Positions 1 through 9,421 of a DNA stretch of 45,169 nt are shown here, one piece after another. The DNA is from an uncultured Prevotella sp. GTDB lineage: Bacteria; Bacteroidota; Bacteroidia; Bacteroidales; Bacteroidaceae. Within the stretch, counting starts at the first letter, position 1. Each line of letters opens with the position of its first letter. Location of the stretch: assembly GCA_900770025.1 (NCBI GenBank), contig CAAGIW010000042.1:1-45169 (forward strand), written 5' to 3'. The position numbers and the translations under genes are program-made. The notes below the pieces were generated by a model that searched no databases, was not told the origin of the DNA, and saw only the letters and a list, made by a program, of their open reading frames with translations.

Positions 1-101
1 GTTTTGAGGGCGCAATGGGGTTCCATTGTTACCGATAAACGGAAAGGCAGATGACAAAAAGAAAGTATGTTTGCGCATAACAGTCTAATGGCCGATTTGG
101 G
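1..101. repeat. Left arm of a 101-bp perfect terminal inverted repeat
   Basis: Bases 1-101 are the exact reverse complement of 45051-45151, with no mismatch by direct comparison. The match stops at 102, where the inner flanks diverge at once. No gene, promoter or transposase is recognisable inside the arm. Because the left arm starts at the first base of the window, the true repeat may extend further outward. It is either a dispersed chromosomal repeat that ended the assembly, or one arm of a very long inverted repeat. Confidence 0.95.
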
Positions 102-158
102 TTAAACTGTTTCAGGCATTCAATTTGGCCTGAAAGCCATCACCTTTTGTCGGCTTTA
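102..158. other. Short hairpin ahead of the hflX promoter
   Basis: TTCAGGC (111-117) is complementary to GCCTGAA (128-134), giving a 7-bp stem with a 10-base loop just inside the left repeat arm. No T-run follows directly, so a terminator role for an upstream unit is only possible. Confidence 0.35.
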
Positions 159-190
159 TTTGCGAATATCAGAAAAAAGACTTATTTTTG
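159..190 (+). promoter_or_regulatory. hflX promoter, Bacteroidetes type
   Basis: TTTG at 159-162 and TATTTTTG at 183-190 are 20 bp apart and match the -33 TTTG / -7 TAnnTTTG pattern of Bacteroidetes. Transcription would begin near 197, leaving about 135 nt of leader before hflX. Confidence 0.7.
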
Positions 191-333
191 CATATTCAAC
201 AAGGTGGGGTTTGTCGTGTGCTTTTCCGGAAGCACAGTCCTCTTGACAGGCCTGTCAGGAAACCTGTTGCGCCCCATCTGCACAATGAACCTGCAATACC
301 AAACATATTGAATCTATATTACCCATATACTGA

Positions 334-1593
334 ATGAAAGAATTTGTCATTTCCGACGCAAAGACCGAAACCGCCATATTGGTGGCGCTGATAACCAAGG
401 AACAGGACGAGGACAAGACCAATGAATATCTTGACGAACTGGAATTCCTGGCAGACACCGCCGGTGCCGTGACGGTGAAACGCTTTACACAGAGAGTGGC
501 AGGTCCCAACTCGGTGACCTATGTGGGCACCGGCAAATTAGAGGAAATCAAGCAGTTTATCAAAGACGAGGAAGACGCCGAGCGCGAGGTGGGCATGGTG
601 ATCTTCGACGATGAACTGACGACCAAACAGATACGCAACATCGAGAAAGAACTGGGGGTGAAGATACTGGACCGCACCAGTCTGATTCTCGATATCTTTG
701 CCATGCGCGCCCAGACGGCAGAGGCAAAGACACAGGTGGAGCTGGCGCAATATCGCTATATGCTGCCCCGACTGCAACGACTGTGGACCCACTTGGAACG
801 CCAGGGCGGCGGAAGCGGCAGCGGCGGAGGAAAGGGAAGCGTGGGACTGCGCGGCCCCGGTGAAACACAGTTGGAGATGGACCGCCGCATCATTCTGCAG
901 CGCATCACCCTGCTGAAACAGCGACTGACAGAAATAGAAAAACAGAAGAACACACAGCGCAAGAACAGAGGCCGACTGATAAGAGTGGCACTGGTGGGCT
1001 ATACCAACGTGGGAAAATCGACATTGATGAACCTGCTGTCGAAAAGTGAGGTGTTTGCCGAAAACAAACTCTTTGCCACCCTCGACACCACCGTGCGCAA
1101 GATGGTGATAGACAACCTGCCCTTTCTACTGGCAGACACCGTGGGATTCATACGCAAGTTGCCCACCGACTTGGTGGATTCCTTCAAATCCACACTCGAC
1201 GAGGTGCGCGAGGCCGACATGCTGCTGCACGTGGTGGACATATCTCACCCCGACTTTGAAGACCAAATCAGAGTGGTGGAGCAGACCCTGTGCGATCTGG
1301 GGTGCGCCGACAAACCCTCGATGGTGGTGTTCAACAAGATAGATGCCTACACCTGGGTGGAGAAAGAGGAAGACGACCTGACCCCGATGACGAAGGAGAA
1401 CGTGCCGCTGTTGGAACTGAAACGCACCTGGATGGCCAAATTGGGAGAAGACTGCATCTTTATTTCTGCCAAGAACAAGACCAACATCGACGAACTGAGA
1501 GAGATTATGTACCGACGGGTGAGGGAACTGCACGTGCAGAAATATCCCTACAACGATTTCCTGTACCAAGATACCGACTACATGTTTGAATAA
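334..1593 (+). CDS. hflX: GTPase HflX
   Basis: This 419-residue protein is a ribosome-associated GTPase of the Obg-HflX superfamily, which in well-studied bacteria binds the 50S subunit and splits or rescues stalled ribosomes under stress. The N-terminal HflX domain (about 1-190) carries the hallmark GPGETQLE. It follows a Gly/Ser-rich linker (RQGGGSGSGGGKGSVG) and precedes a helical stretch. The G domain shows G1 GYTNVGKST (222-230), G3 DTVGF (268-272) and G4 NKID (334-337). Length is normal for the family. The ATG at 334 is the only start ahead of the conserved N-terminal domain. It is the first gene of a close-packed plus-strand set, 18 bp before DUF4954, behind a promoter at 159-190. Identification is secure. 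Confidence 0.96.
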   Translation: MKEFVISDAKTETAILVALITKEQDEDKTNEYLDELEFLADTAGAVTVKRFTQRVAGPNSVTYVGTGKLEEIKQFIKDEEDAEREVGMVIFDDELTTKQIRNIEKELGVKILDRTSLILDIFAMRAQTAEAKTQVELAQYRYMLPRLQRLWTHLERQGGGSGSGGGKGSVGLRGPGETQLEMDRRIILQRITLLKQRLTEIEKQKNTQRKNRGRLIRVALVGYTNVGKSTLMNLLSKSEVFAENKLFATLDTTVRKMVIDNLPFLLADTVGFIRKLPTDLVDSFKSTLDEVREADMLLHVVDISHPDFEDQIRVVEQTLCDLGCADKPSMVVFNKIDAYTWVEKEEDDLTPMTKENVPLLELKRTWMAKLGEDCIFISAKNKTNIDELREIMYRRVRELHVQKYPYNDFLYQDTDYMFE

Positions 1594-1611
1594 CCCACGC
1601 ACAAGAACGCC

Positions 1612-3498
1612 ATGAGAAGTCTGACACTGGAAGAGATAAACCAACTGGAAGCCAACCGCTGCCATGCAGAGGACTGGGGCAACATCGCCGTGGCGGAGGA
1701 CTTTGACGCACGCCATGTGCAGGATGTGAATTTCTATGGCGAGGTGACCATGGGGTTGTTTGAGAAGAGTATTGAACTGACCGACGGATTGGCCGTGCAC
1801 AGCGGCATACGCCATGCCACCCTGTGCAACGTGAGCGTGGGCGACAACTGCCTGATAGAAAACATCGGCGGCTACATCAGCAACTACGACATTGCCGACG
1901 GTTGCTACATCGCCAACGTGGGTAGCATGGAGACAACCGCAGGGGCCACCTTTGCACAAGGCAACCTGATAGCCACCGGAAACGAAGCCGGCGAGGGCAA
2001 CATCGTGATGTATAGCGGTCTGTCGTCGCAGATGGCGGCCCTGATGGTATATGCAGAACATGTGGACAAGGGCCTGTGGAGGCAACTGAAACAGATGGCA
2101 AGGAAGCAGGCACAGACCTGCATCCCCACACGCGGACAGGTGGGCTACGGTGCAAAAATCATCCACACGCAAGAGGTGGTGAACACTTTGGTGGGCGACG
2201 ACTGCGAGGTGTGCGGTGCAGCCCTGCTCTGCGACTGCACGCTAACTGGTATCACAGAGGCCGGCAGCTATGTGGGCCACGGCGCCGTATGCAAGAACAG
2301 CATCGTCGCCGCAGGCTCGGTGGTGACCGACGGCGCCAGGATAGACAACTGCTATGTGGGCGAGGCATGTCACATCGGCAAGGGCTTCTCGGCAGAGAAC
2401 AGCGTGTTCTTCGCCAATGCCCACTTGGATAACGGAGAGGCATGTGCCGCCTTCTGCGGACCGTTCACCGTGAGCCACCATAAGGCCACACTGCTGATAG
2501 GCACCACCTTGTCGTTCTACAATGCAGGATCGGCCACCAACTTCAGCAACCATGCCTACAAGATAGGCCCCATACACCACGGCACTTTGGAGCGGGGCTG
2601 CAAGACTGCAAGCGGAGCACACCTGCTTCTGCCTGCCACCATAGGGGCTTTCTCGGTGTGTCTCGGAAAAATTGCCAATCACCCCTGCACCACTGCGCTG
2701 CCCTTCTCGTATATCATTGGCAACGGAGACACCACCCATATCGTGCCGGGCAGGAATCTGCTGACCGTGGGAACATGGAGAGACATACACAAATGGAGCA
2801 GGCGCGACAAGCGGCCACGCACAGAGCGGAGGAGCATTGTGAACTTTGACTGGCTCAACCCCATGGTGATACAGGCACTGATGCGCGGCCGACAGGAACT
2901 GCTGGCCCTGCAACAGGAGCAGGGAGAGGTGCCGGCCTATACCTACGGCGACTGCATCATCAGGCGGAGCGCACTGCTCAACGGACTGAAGCACTACGAT
3001 CTGGCCATCAGACTCTATGTGGGCGGCGCCGTGCAGCACCACCACGGCCATCTGCCGCAGAGCAGTATGGGCACAGGAGACTGGACCGACATGGGCGGAA
3101 TGCTGCTGCCCGTGGGCGAAGTGGAGCAGTTGGCCGACAGCATACGCCAGGGCGGAATGACCGATCTGAACGATATAGAACAGCAGTTTGTGGAAATACA
3201 CCACAGCTACGAGCAATACAAGTGGAACAGCGCCTACAGCATGGTGCTCAACCATTTGGGAGTGGATAGCCTTACCCCCGACGACCTGCAACGCATTGCC
3301 GAAGACTATCAGCAGGCCATGCAGGAATGGAAACGCGCCGTGAAGAGGGATGCGGAAAAGGAATACCAGTTAGGCGACATGGATGAGAGCCTGCTGCACG
3401 ACTTTCTGAATGAACTCGACCTGGCCGCACATGCCCCCATCGCCCCGACAACGGAGCCGCACGCCACTGAACCATCGGGCGAGGGGACAACAACATGA
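1612..3498 (+). CDS. DUF4954 family protein (left-handed beta-helix-like)
   Basis: This 628-residue cytoplasmic protein has no signal peptide. From about residue 55 to 300 it has hexapeptide-like strands with repeating V/I-G-x-x-C/Y turns (for example VSVGDNCLIENIGGYISNYD), as expected of the acyltransferase-type left-handed beta-helix. The C-terminal third is helical. I recognise it as DUF4954, a family largely confined to Bacteroidetes and spirochaetes and often compared with nucleotide-sugar acyltransferases or pyrophosphorylases. No function is established to my knowledge. It starts 18 bp after hflX and ends 28 bp before fumarase, so co-transcription is likely. The family call is from memory of its sequence character. 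Confidence 0.75.
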   Translation: MRSLTLEEINQLEANRCHAEDWGNIAVAEDFDARHVQDVNFYGEVTMGLFEKSIELTDGLAVHSGIRHATLCNVSVGDNCLIENIGGYISNYDIADGCYIANVGSMETTAGATFAQGNLIATGNEAGEGNIVMYSGLSSQMAALMVYAEHVDKGLWRQLKQMARKQAQTCIPTRGQVGYGAKIIHTQEVVNTLVGDDCEVCGAALLCDCTLTGITEAGSYVGHGAVCKNSIVAAGSVVTDGARIDNCYVGEACHIGKGFSAENSVFFANAHLDNGEACAAFCGPFTVSHHKATLLIGTTLSFYNAGSATNFSNHAYKIGPIHHGTLERGCKTASGAHLLLPATIGAFSVCLGKIANHPCTTALPFSYIIGNGDTTHIVPGRNLLTVGTWRDIHKWSRRDKRPRTERRSIVNFDWLNPMVIQALMRGRQELLALQQEQGEVPAYTYGDCIIRRSALLNGLKHYDLAIRLYVGGAVQHHHGHLPQSSMGTGDWTDMGGMLLPVGEVEQLADSIRQGGMTDLNDIEQQFVEIHHSYEQYKWNSAYSMVLNHLGVDSLTPDDLQRIAEDYQQAMQEWKRAVKRDAEKEYQLGDMDESLLHDFLNELDLAAHAPIAPTTEPHATEPSGEGTTT

Positions 3499-3526
3499 CA
3501 ACAATAACACTAAAAACATATCAACT

Positions 3527-5155
3527 ATGGCAACAACACCGGAATTCAAGTATGCACCAATGTTCCAATTGGGCAAAGACGACACAGAGTATTACCTCCT
3601 GAGCAAGGAGGGCGTGAGCTTGGGAGACTTTGAAGGGAAACCCATCCTCAAGGTTTCACCCGAAGCACTGACCATGCTGGCCAACCAGGCCTTCAGAGAT
3701 GTGAACTTCCTGCTGCGCCGTGCCCACAACGAACAGGTGGCAAAGATACTCGGAGATGCAGAGGCCAGCGACAACGACAAGTATGTGGCACTCACCTTTC
3801 TGAGGAATGCCGAGGTGGCCTGCAAGGGCAAACTGCCCTTCTGTCAGGACACTGGCACCGCCATCATCCACGGAGAGAAGGGACAACAGGTGTGGACAGG
3901 CTACTGCGACGAGGAAGCTCTGTCGAAAGGAGTGTATAAGACCTATACAGAAGAGAACCTGCGCTACTCGCAGAATGCTCCGCTGAACATGTATGACGAG
4001 GTGAACACCCGCTGCAACCTGCCTGCACAGATAGACATAGAGGCCACCGAGGGCTGCGAATACAAGTTCCTCTGCGTGGTGAAGGGAGGCGGTTCGGCCA
4101 ACAAAACCTACTTCTATCAGGAGACCAAGGCTCGCATCCAGAATCCGGGCACACTGGTTCCCTTCCTTGTGGAGAAGATGAAGACCTTGGGAACGGCAGC
4201 CTGCCCACCCTACCACATCGCCTTCGTCATCGGAGGAACCTCGGCAGAGAAGAACCTACTCACCGTGAAGCTCGCCTCCACACACTATTATGACAACCTG
4301 CCCACCACCGGCGACGAGACCGGAAGGGCCTTCAGAGACGTGGAATTGGAGAAGCAACTCATGGAAGAAGCCTGCAAGATAGGCTTGGGAGCACAGTTTG
4401 GCGGCAAGTATTTTGCCCACGACATCCGCGTGGTGCGCCTGCCTCGCCACGGTGCATCGTGCCCCATCGGATTAGGCGTGAGCTGTTCTGCCGACCGAAA
4501 CATCAAGGCCAAGATAAACAAAGACGGAATATGGATAGAGAAATTAGACGACAATCCCGGCCAACTCATCCCCGAAGCACTGCGTCAGGCCGGTGAAGGA
4601 GATGCCGTGAAGGTGGATTTGAACCGTCCGATGAAGGAGATATGCCAGCAGTTGTCGCAATATCCCGTCTCCACCCGTCTGAGTCTCAACGGCACCATCA
4701 TCGTGGCCCGCGACATAGCCCACGCCAAACTCAAGGCCCGTTTGGATGCCGGTGAAGGACTGCCCGACTACTTCAAGAACCACCCCGTGCTCTATGCAGG
4801 ACCCGCCAAGACACCGGCCGGAATGCCCTGCGGTTCGATGGGCCCCACCACGGCCAACAGAATGGACCCCTATGTGGACGAGTTCCAGGACAACGGCGGT
4901 TCGATGATCATGATAGCCAAGGGCAACCGCACTCAGGCCGTGACCGATGCCTGCAAGAAACACGGAGGTTTCTATTTGGGAAGCATAGGCGGTCCTGCTG
5001 CCGTGCTGTCGATGAACAGCATCAAGAGCATCGAATGTGTGGAATATCCCGAATTGGGAATGGAAGCCGTGTGGAAGATTGAAGTGGAGAACTTCCCTGC
5101 CTTCATCCTCGTGGACGACAAGGGGAACGACTTCTTCTCCAAGTTCTTCCATTGA
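3527..5155 (+). CDS. fum: Fumarate hydratase class I (4Fe-4S)
   Basis: This 542-residue class I fumarase interconverts fumarate and malate using an oxygen-sensitive 4Fe-4S cluster. The alpha and beta parts are fused in one chain, as in FumA/FumB. Three cysteines, C106 (FCQDTGT), C226 (AACPPYH) and C320 (VSCSADRN), have the spacing of the cluster ligands of characterised class I enzymes. The beta domain shows PCGSMGPTTANRMD near residue 435. The reading frame stays open upstream to 3410, but the MATTPEFKYAP start at 3527 is preferred because the extension overlaps DUF4954 and is not fumarase-like. In anaerobic Bacteroidales this enzyme serves the reductive malate-to-succinate branch. Confidence 0.95.
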   Translation: MATTPEFKYAPMFQLGKDDTEYYLLSKEGVSLGDFEGKPILKVSPEALTMLANQAFRDVNFLLRRAHNEQVAKILGDAEASDNDKYVALTFLRNAEVACKGKLPFCQDTGTAIIHGEKGQQVWTGYCDEEALSKGVYKTYTEENLRYSQNAPLNMYDEVNTRCNLPAQIDIEATEGCEYKFLCVVKGGGSANKTYFYQETKARIQNPGTLVPFLVEKMKTLGTAACPPYHIAFVIGGTSAEKNLLTVKLASTHYYDNLPTTGDETGRAFRDVELEKQLMEEACKIGLGAQFGGKYFAHDIRVVRLPRHGASCPIGLGVSCSADRNIKAKINKDGIWIEKLDDNPGQLIPEALRQAGEGDAVKVDLNRPMKEICQQLSQYPVSTRLSLNGTIIVARDIAHAKLKARLDAGEGLPDYFKNHPVLYAGPAKTPAGMPCGSMGPTTANRMDPYVDEFQDNGGSMIMIAKGNRTQAVTDACKKHGGFYLGSIGGPAAVLSMNSIKSIECVEYPELGMEAVWKIEVENFPAFILVDDKGNDFFSKFFH

Positions 5156-5211
5156 GACAGGGCCACAGCCACACACAAATTGAAACAATACACCTTATTA
5201 TAATAAAGAAG

Positions 5212-7020
5212 ATGAAAAAAACATTTTTGACAATCATTGCCATCATGCTGACCGTTGTGGCCAATGCCGTGCCCGTACTGAAGGAATGGCAGACGTTCAC
5301 GCAGTCTGATGGCACCACCATCAAAGTGATGCTTTGCGGTGATGAGACCCTGCACTACTACGTGACGGAAGACATGGTGCCCTTGGTGCGCACGAAGAAC
5401 GGCGACTTCTGCTATGCAGCGGCATCGGGATTCAGCGTGACCTCAACGGGCATACTGGCACACGAGGCACCACTGCGCAGCATCAGGGAGCGCAGTGCGG
5501 CGTGCAAGTTGGAACAACTGCAGGAAACCATGAACTGGAAACGCCAGAGCATGGACATGCACAGGGCCAAGAACGCAGTGAAGACACGGCTCATGGCGCA
5601 ACAGAACAGAGCCAACGCCCTGCCCGGAGAAACGGTGAAGCGCAAGGGTCTGGTCATCATGGTGTCGTTCTCTGACATGGACTTCTCTTCGGAAGACGCC
5701 CATCAGATATGGAGCAACGTGCTGAGCAAGGAGGGATATTCGGAGAACAATGCCAACGGTTGCGTGTCGGAGTACTTCCGCGACCAGAGCAACGGCCAGT
5801 TAGACATATCGTTTGACTTGGTAGGTCCCTACAAACTTCCCAAAGAACAGTATTATTATGGTGCCGCCCATGAAGGCGACAGCACCAAATGGGACGACTA
5901 CAACGCCGGAGAAATGGTGGTGGCAGCATGCAAGGAAGCAGACAAGGAAGTGAACTTTGCCGACTACGACTGGGACGGAGACGGATACGTGGAACAGATT
6001 TACGTGCTCTATGCAGGCACCACGGCGGCTCGTACAGGCAACAGTCAAGACCTGGTATGGCCCCACGAGTGGGTGCTTGGCGGCTATCCCGACTATCGAG
6101 ATGGTCTGAAACTGGACAGCGTTACCGTGTGGACCTATGCCGTAGGTTCGGAACTTCTCAACTTGGAAAGCAAACTCACCCCCTCGCTACTGAGCGGACT
6201 GGGCACCTTCTGCCATGAGTTCTCCCACTGCTTGGGCCTGCCCGACCTATACAGCACCAACGGTGTGGGCGGACAGACATTAGGTTCATGGAACGTGATG
6301 GACAACGGGGCCTACAACAACCTGGGCTGGAACCCGCCCAACTACTCCGCCTATGAGCGCGAGATGTGCGGATGGGACAAGTTGACCGTGCTCAACGGTC
6401 CGTGCAGCATCGAGAACATGGGAACATTAGACGCCACCCGTGAGGCCTACAAGATTGTGAACGACAGTGAAGACGGTTCCACAAACGAGTGCTATATCTT
6501 GGAAGTGAGGGCACAAGACGGCTGGGACAATAAAACGGAGGGAAAGGGTCTGCTGGTTTACCACATCGACTATGACAAGAACTTGTGGAAAAAAAACAAG
6601 ATAAACTGCGACTACACCCATCCCCACTTCACCCTCATCTCGGCAGACAACAGCAAGAACGTGTCGGCAAGCAACCCCTATCCCTACAAGGACAACGACT
6701 CGCTGACCAACACTTCGTACCCACGTGCCACGGTGTATAACATGACCGTACAGGGCAACAAGTTCATGAACAAGCCCATCACCAACATCAAGTTTGCCGA
6801 CAACAAGGCATCCTTCGACTTCTGCGGAGGCGATCCGACAGGCATCAAGAGCCTCTCTGACACGCAGGAAAGCCAGATGCTGAAGGGACAACCCGTGACC
6901 ATCTACTCGCTCTCGGGCAAGAAAGTGATGGAAATGGAACAGTTTGGCGGATTCATCCCCCTGCAACGGGGCACCTATATCGTCAAAGGCAAAGACCGAA
7001 GCATAAAGATTTCGCTCTGA
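5212..7020 (+). CDS. Secreted M6-family metalloprotease with C-terminal sorting tail
   Basis: This 602-residue precursor has an N-terminal signal peptide (MKKTFLTIIAIMLTVVANA), a propeptide-like region typical of M6 (immune inhibitor A-like) proteases (TQSDGTTIKVMLCGDET), and the zinc site HEFSH with the extension CLGLPD (H335, E336, H339). An Asp-rich loop DYDWDGDGYVE resembles a calcium site. The last about 75 residues, with VTIYSLSGKKV and RGTYIVKGKDRSIKISL, look like a Bacteroidetes type IX secretion C-terminal domain. The natural substrate is unknown. The open frame begins earlier at 5152, but MKKTF at 5212 gives the signal peptide. It lies 56 bp after fumarase and ends at the terminator at 7063-7100. 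Confidence 0.88.
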   Translation: MKKTFLTIIAIMLTVVANAVPVLKEWQTFTQSDGTTIKVMLCGDETLHYYVTEDMVPLVRTKNGDFCYAAASGFSVTSTGILAHEAPLRSIRERSAACKLEQLQETMNWKRQSMDMHRAKNAVKTRLMAQQNRANALPGETVKRKGLVIMVSFSDMDFSSEDAHQIWSNVLSKEGYSENNANGCVSEYFRDQSNGQLDISFDLVGPYKLPKEQYYYGAAHEGDSTKWDDYNAGEMVVAACKEADKEVNFADYDWDGDGYVEQIYVLYAGTTAARTGNSQDLVWPHEWVLGGYPDYRDGLKLDSVTVWTYAVGSELLNLESKLTPSLLSGLGTFCHEFSHCLGLPDLYSTNGVGGQTLGSWNVMDNGAYNNLGWNPPNYSAYEREMCGWDKLTVLNGPCSIENMGTLDATREAYKIVNDSEDGSTNECYILEVRAQDGWDNKTEGKGLLVYHIDYDKNLWKKNKINCDYTHPHFTLISADNSKNVSASNPYPYKDNDSLTNTSYPRATVYNMTVQGNKFMNKPITNIKFADNKASFDFCGGDPTGIKSLSDTQESQMLKGQPVTIYSLSGKKVMEMEQFGGFIPLQRGTYIVKGKDRSIKISL

Positions 7021-7062
7021 AAGCCGTCTGTTTGGCGATGATAAATAATCGCTTTGACCCAA

Positions 7063-7100
7063 CAAAAAGAGGGCATCCCGATGGGGATGCCCTCTTTTTT
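7063..7100. terminator. Bidirectional intrinsic terminator
   Basis: The stem AGAGGGCATCCC / GGGATGCCCTCT with loop GATG is flanked by AAAAA on the left and TTTTTT on the right. It can end the metalloprotease transcript on the plus strand and the ferritin transcript on the minus strand. Confidence 0.9.
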
Positions 7101-7118
7101 ATCCTTGTTGCAGCAACA

Positions 7119-7601
7119 TTATTTTCTGCTTCCATACAACTGGTCGAGGTTGAAGATGGCAGAATCGCCCATCTTCTTGATTCTGTCCACGATGCTCGAA
7201 GCAGTGGCTTCCTCCTCAACCTGCTCACGCACGAAGCCCCAAAGGAAGTCTTGCGAAGCCTTATCGTTCTCGGCTGCGGCGATATCCACCAGTTCGTCAA
7301 TCCAGCGAGACACCTTGCACTCGTGCTCATACACAGCCTCGAACACGCTCAGGGGAGTGGTCCAGGTGGTGGGCACCGAGTCAATCTGGCCGAAAGAGGC
7401 CGTACCGCCACGCTTAATCACATAGTCGGCCATGGTGTAGGCGTGCTCCATCTCTTCCTGACTCTGCTTCTTCATCCATGTAGAGAAGCCAGAGAAGCCC
7501 TCCTTGTCAAGATAGAAAGCCATTGAAAGGTACAAATTGGCTGACCAAATCTCTCGTGTAATCTGTGCATTGATTGCATCCTGCAGTTTTGTTGTAATCA
7601 T
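7119..7601 (-). CDS. ftnA: Ferritin
   Basis: This 160-residue non-haem ferritin is a four-helix-bundle protein that oxidises ferrous iron and stores it inside a 24-subunit shell. Ferroxidase-centre residues are visible: E near residue 17 in REIWSANLYLSM, the pair EEMEHAY (E49, E50, H53 region), and the distal helix with DFLWGFVREQVEEE. Length is typical of bacterial FtnA, with no haem-binding methionine pattern suggesting bacterioferritin. It is a single-gene unit reading toward the metalloprotease and ending at the shared terminator. I see no clear TAnnTTTG box in the upstream 200 bp. Confidence 0.95.
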   Translation of the reverse strand: MITTKLQDAINAQITREIWSANLYLSMAFYLDKEGFSGFSTWMKKQSQEEMEHAYTMADYVIKRGGTASFGQIDSVPTTWTTPLSVFEAVYEHECKVSRWIDELVDIAAAENDKASQDFLWGFVREQVEEEATASSIVDRIKKMGDSAIFNLDQLYGSRK

Positions 7602-7813
7602 AATATGTGTTTTAAAGGGTTAATAATCTGTGGCAGTCGGCTGCATGTTCGTGCCCGCTTGCGGCCCTTGCACACTGCCGTTTCCGCCAATCCTACGAGC
7701 AAAATCCATACCAATACACCCCCACTATGACGTTTTGACAGAGAAAAAATCATAAACCATGCGTGAGTTCTGTATAAGCCTCGTGCAATAAGTTTGCTTT
7801 GTAAAGTCAGATT
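7602..7813. other. Intergenic region between ferritin and the TonB fragment
   Basis: It contains no open frame of note. TAAGTTTG at 7789-7796 fits the -7 box TAnnTTTG on the plus strand without a clear TTTG at -33. It could start transcription of the symporter through the TonB-receptor fragment. Confidence 0.4.
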
Positions 7814-8155
7814 GTGGCAGACTTCACGGCTGCAGAGTCACTGCTGCTCGACTACAACGGCGACCCTCGCGTGCCCTCGAAACAGGCTGCACACAGCCTG
7901 TGGACCGGACAGATTTGCGTAAAAGGGAACTCAAGACAAGACCACTTTGGTGCGAAATATGGAGAAACAGGCACACCCGCTTTCGCCATCATAAACGTCT
8001 CTGCATCGAGCACACTCTCATGGTCGGGAACAGACATCACCATAAGATTAGGAGTGGACAACATCCTTGACAAGTATTATACCACTTTCGCTGATTGGAA
8101 TAAAATTCCACAGAAGGGACGCAATGTTTATGCCAACATCGACGTTACATTATAA
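7814..8155 (+). pseudogene. C-terminal fragment of a TonB-dependent receptor
   Basis: The 113-residue frame opens with GTG at 7814, after a stop at 7802-7804. It reads like the last part of an outer-membrane TonB-dependent receptor: IRLGVDNILDKYYTTFADWNKIPQ followed by GRNVYANIDVTL, the classic end of a beta-barrel of this class. A full receptor is usually 650-1000 residues. No plug domain, signal peptide or upstream barrel strands are present, so this is a truncated relic rather than a working gene. It ends 33 bp before the symporter. The rest of the gene is not elsewhere in the window, so deletion or rearrangement upstream of 7814 is the simplest reading. Confidence 0.75.
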
Positions 8156-8188
8156 AAAGAAGTATCAACGAAGAAAAAGGACACGGAT

Positions 8189-9421
8189 ATGACAACAGAC
8201 AAGAGCAGAATGAAAGGACAACAGCGCCAAATGGCACTCTGGATTGGGGCCTTGGCCATAGGGGTGGCATTAGGCATCATGGGGATCGCATGGATAGACG
8301 AAGTGATGAACTTCATCTCAAGTGTATATACCCGACTGTTCCAACTCCTCGCTGTGCCCACCATCGTGCTGGCAGTCATCACCACCTTGGCCTCTCTTGG
8401 AGCACAAAGTGATTCGGGGCGCATCTTCGGCACGGCACTGAAATACACCATTCTTACCACTGTTTCTGCCGCCGCCGTGGGTTTGCTGCTGTATCTGCTT
8501 GTTTCGCCGGGCAATCTGCCGGCAGGACGGGGAGATGATGCGGGAATATCAGAACTGACACAGTACTCGCAACTGTCATACAAGGAGCATTTCCTTTCCG
8601 TGGTGCCCAACAACATCGTGCGCCCATTCCTCGAAGGCAACGTGCTTTCACTCATTCTCTTAGCCTTTGCCGTGGGAATGGCACTGTCGAGAATGAAGCG
8701 GAGCGAAGGCGTGGAGACAGTTCTCAAAGGTCTTCAAGGCTTGCAGGAACTGCTTTTCAAGCTTATCCACTGGCTGATATGGTCGCTGCCTTTAGGCATT
8801 CTTGCCTTTGCCGAGCAATTAGCTTCACAGGTATCCGCAGGTGTGGTGGCCGATTCGTTGGGAAAATACATTCTTGTGATTCTTGGAGGCAACTGCATCC
8901 AGTTTTTCATCGTGTTGCCCCTTTTCCTCCTTTCTCGGGGCATCAATCCCCTGCACGCACTCAACAGGATGCTGCCGGCCGTACTGATGGCACTGTTCAC
9001 CAAGAGTTCTGCTGCCACACTGCCTGTGACTATGGAGACCGCAGAAAGGCGTCTTGGGGTCAGTTCCCGAGTGGCACGGTTCGTGCTGCCCATCTGCACC
9101 ACCATCAACATGAACGGTTGTGCCGCCTTTATCCTTGTCACCTCGCTGTTCGTGATGCAGAACGGCGGCATCGAACTCAGCCTCTCCACCATGCTTCTCT
9201 GGCTTCTGCTGTCGGTAGTCTCTGCCATCGGCAATGCGGGTGTACCAATGGGTTGCTTCTTTCTCACCCTGTCGCTGATGTCGAGCATCGGAGCGCCAGT
9301 GGCCATCATGGGAGTCATCCTGCCCGTCTATACCATTATCGACATGATTGAGACAGCAGAAAACGTGTGGTCGGACTCCTGCGTAGCTGCAATGACCGAC
9401 CACGACGTTACATCTCGTTAG
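8189..9421 (+). CDS. Dicarboxylate/amino acid:cation symporter (DAACS family)
   Basis: This 410-residue inner-membrane protein belongs to the GltP/DctA-type family, which imports glutamate, aspartate or C4-dicarboxylates with sodium or protons. About eight hydrophobic segments are visible. The hairpin signature appears as FTKSSAATLPVT (the family TxSSxATLP motif), followed by VLPICTTINMNGCAAF, the conserved NMDGT-like substrate and sodium region. The exact substrate cannot be read from sequence. The ATG at 8189 follows a purine-rich stretch and starts just before the first membrane helix. The stop TAG (9419-9421) overlaps the stop of convergent clpB. The gene follows a TonB-receptor relic and may share its promoter near 7789. 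Confidence 0.9.
   Translation: MTTDKSRMKGQQRQMALWIGALAIGVALGIMGIAWIDEVMNFISSVYTRLFQLLAVPTIVLAVITTLASLGAQSDSGRIFGTALKYTILTTVSAAAVGLLLYLLVSPGNLPAGRGDDAGISELTQYSQLSYKEHFLSVVPNNIVRPFLEGNVLSLILLAFAVGMALSRMKRSEGVETVLKGLQGLQELLFKLIHWLIWSLPLGILAFAEQLASQVSAGVVADSLGKYILVILGGNCIQFFIVLPLFLLSRGINPLHALNRMLPAVLMALFTKSSAATLPVTMETAERRLGVSSRVARFVLPICTTINMNGCAAFILVTSLFVMQNGGIELSLSTMLLWLLLSVVSAIGNAGVPMGCFFLTLSLMSSIGAPVAIMGVILPVYTIIDMIETAENVWSDSCVAAMTDHDVTSR

Noticed and set aside
1..101. Terminal inverted repeat of a 45-kb transposon
   Set aside because: No transposase, integrase or conjugation gene occurs between the arms, and core genes such as groL, clpB and pyrC are inside.
1126..2172. Long reverse-strand frames opposite hflX/DUF4954, thiC (12820-14397), thiDE (14717-16681) and the lyase (21427-23952)
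   Set aside because: They are shadows caused by codon bias of the real genes. They have His/Gln/Val-rich composition and no domain, and the opposite strand is clearly coding.
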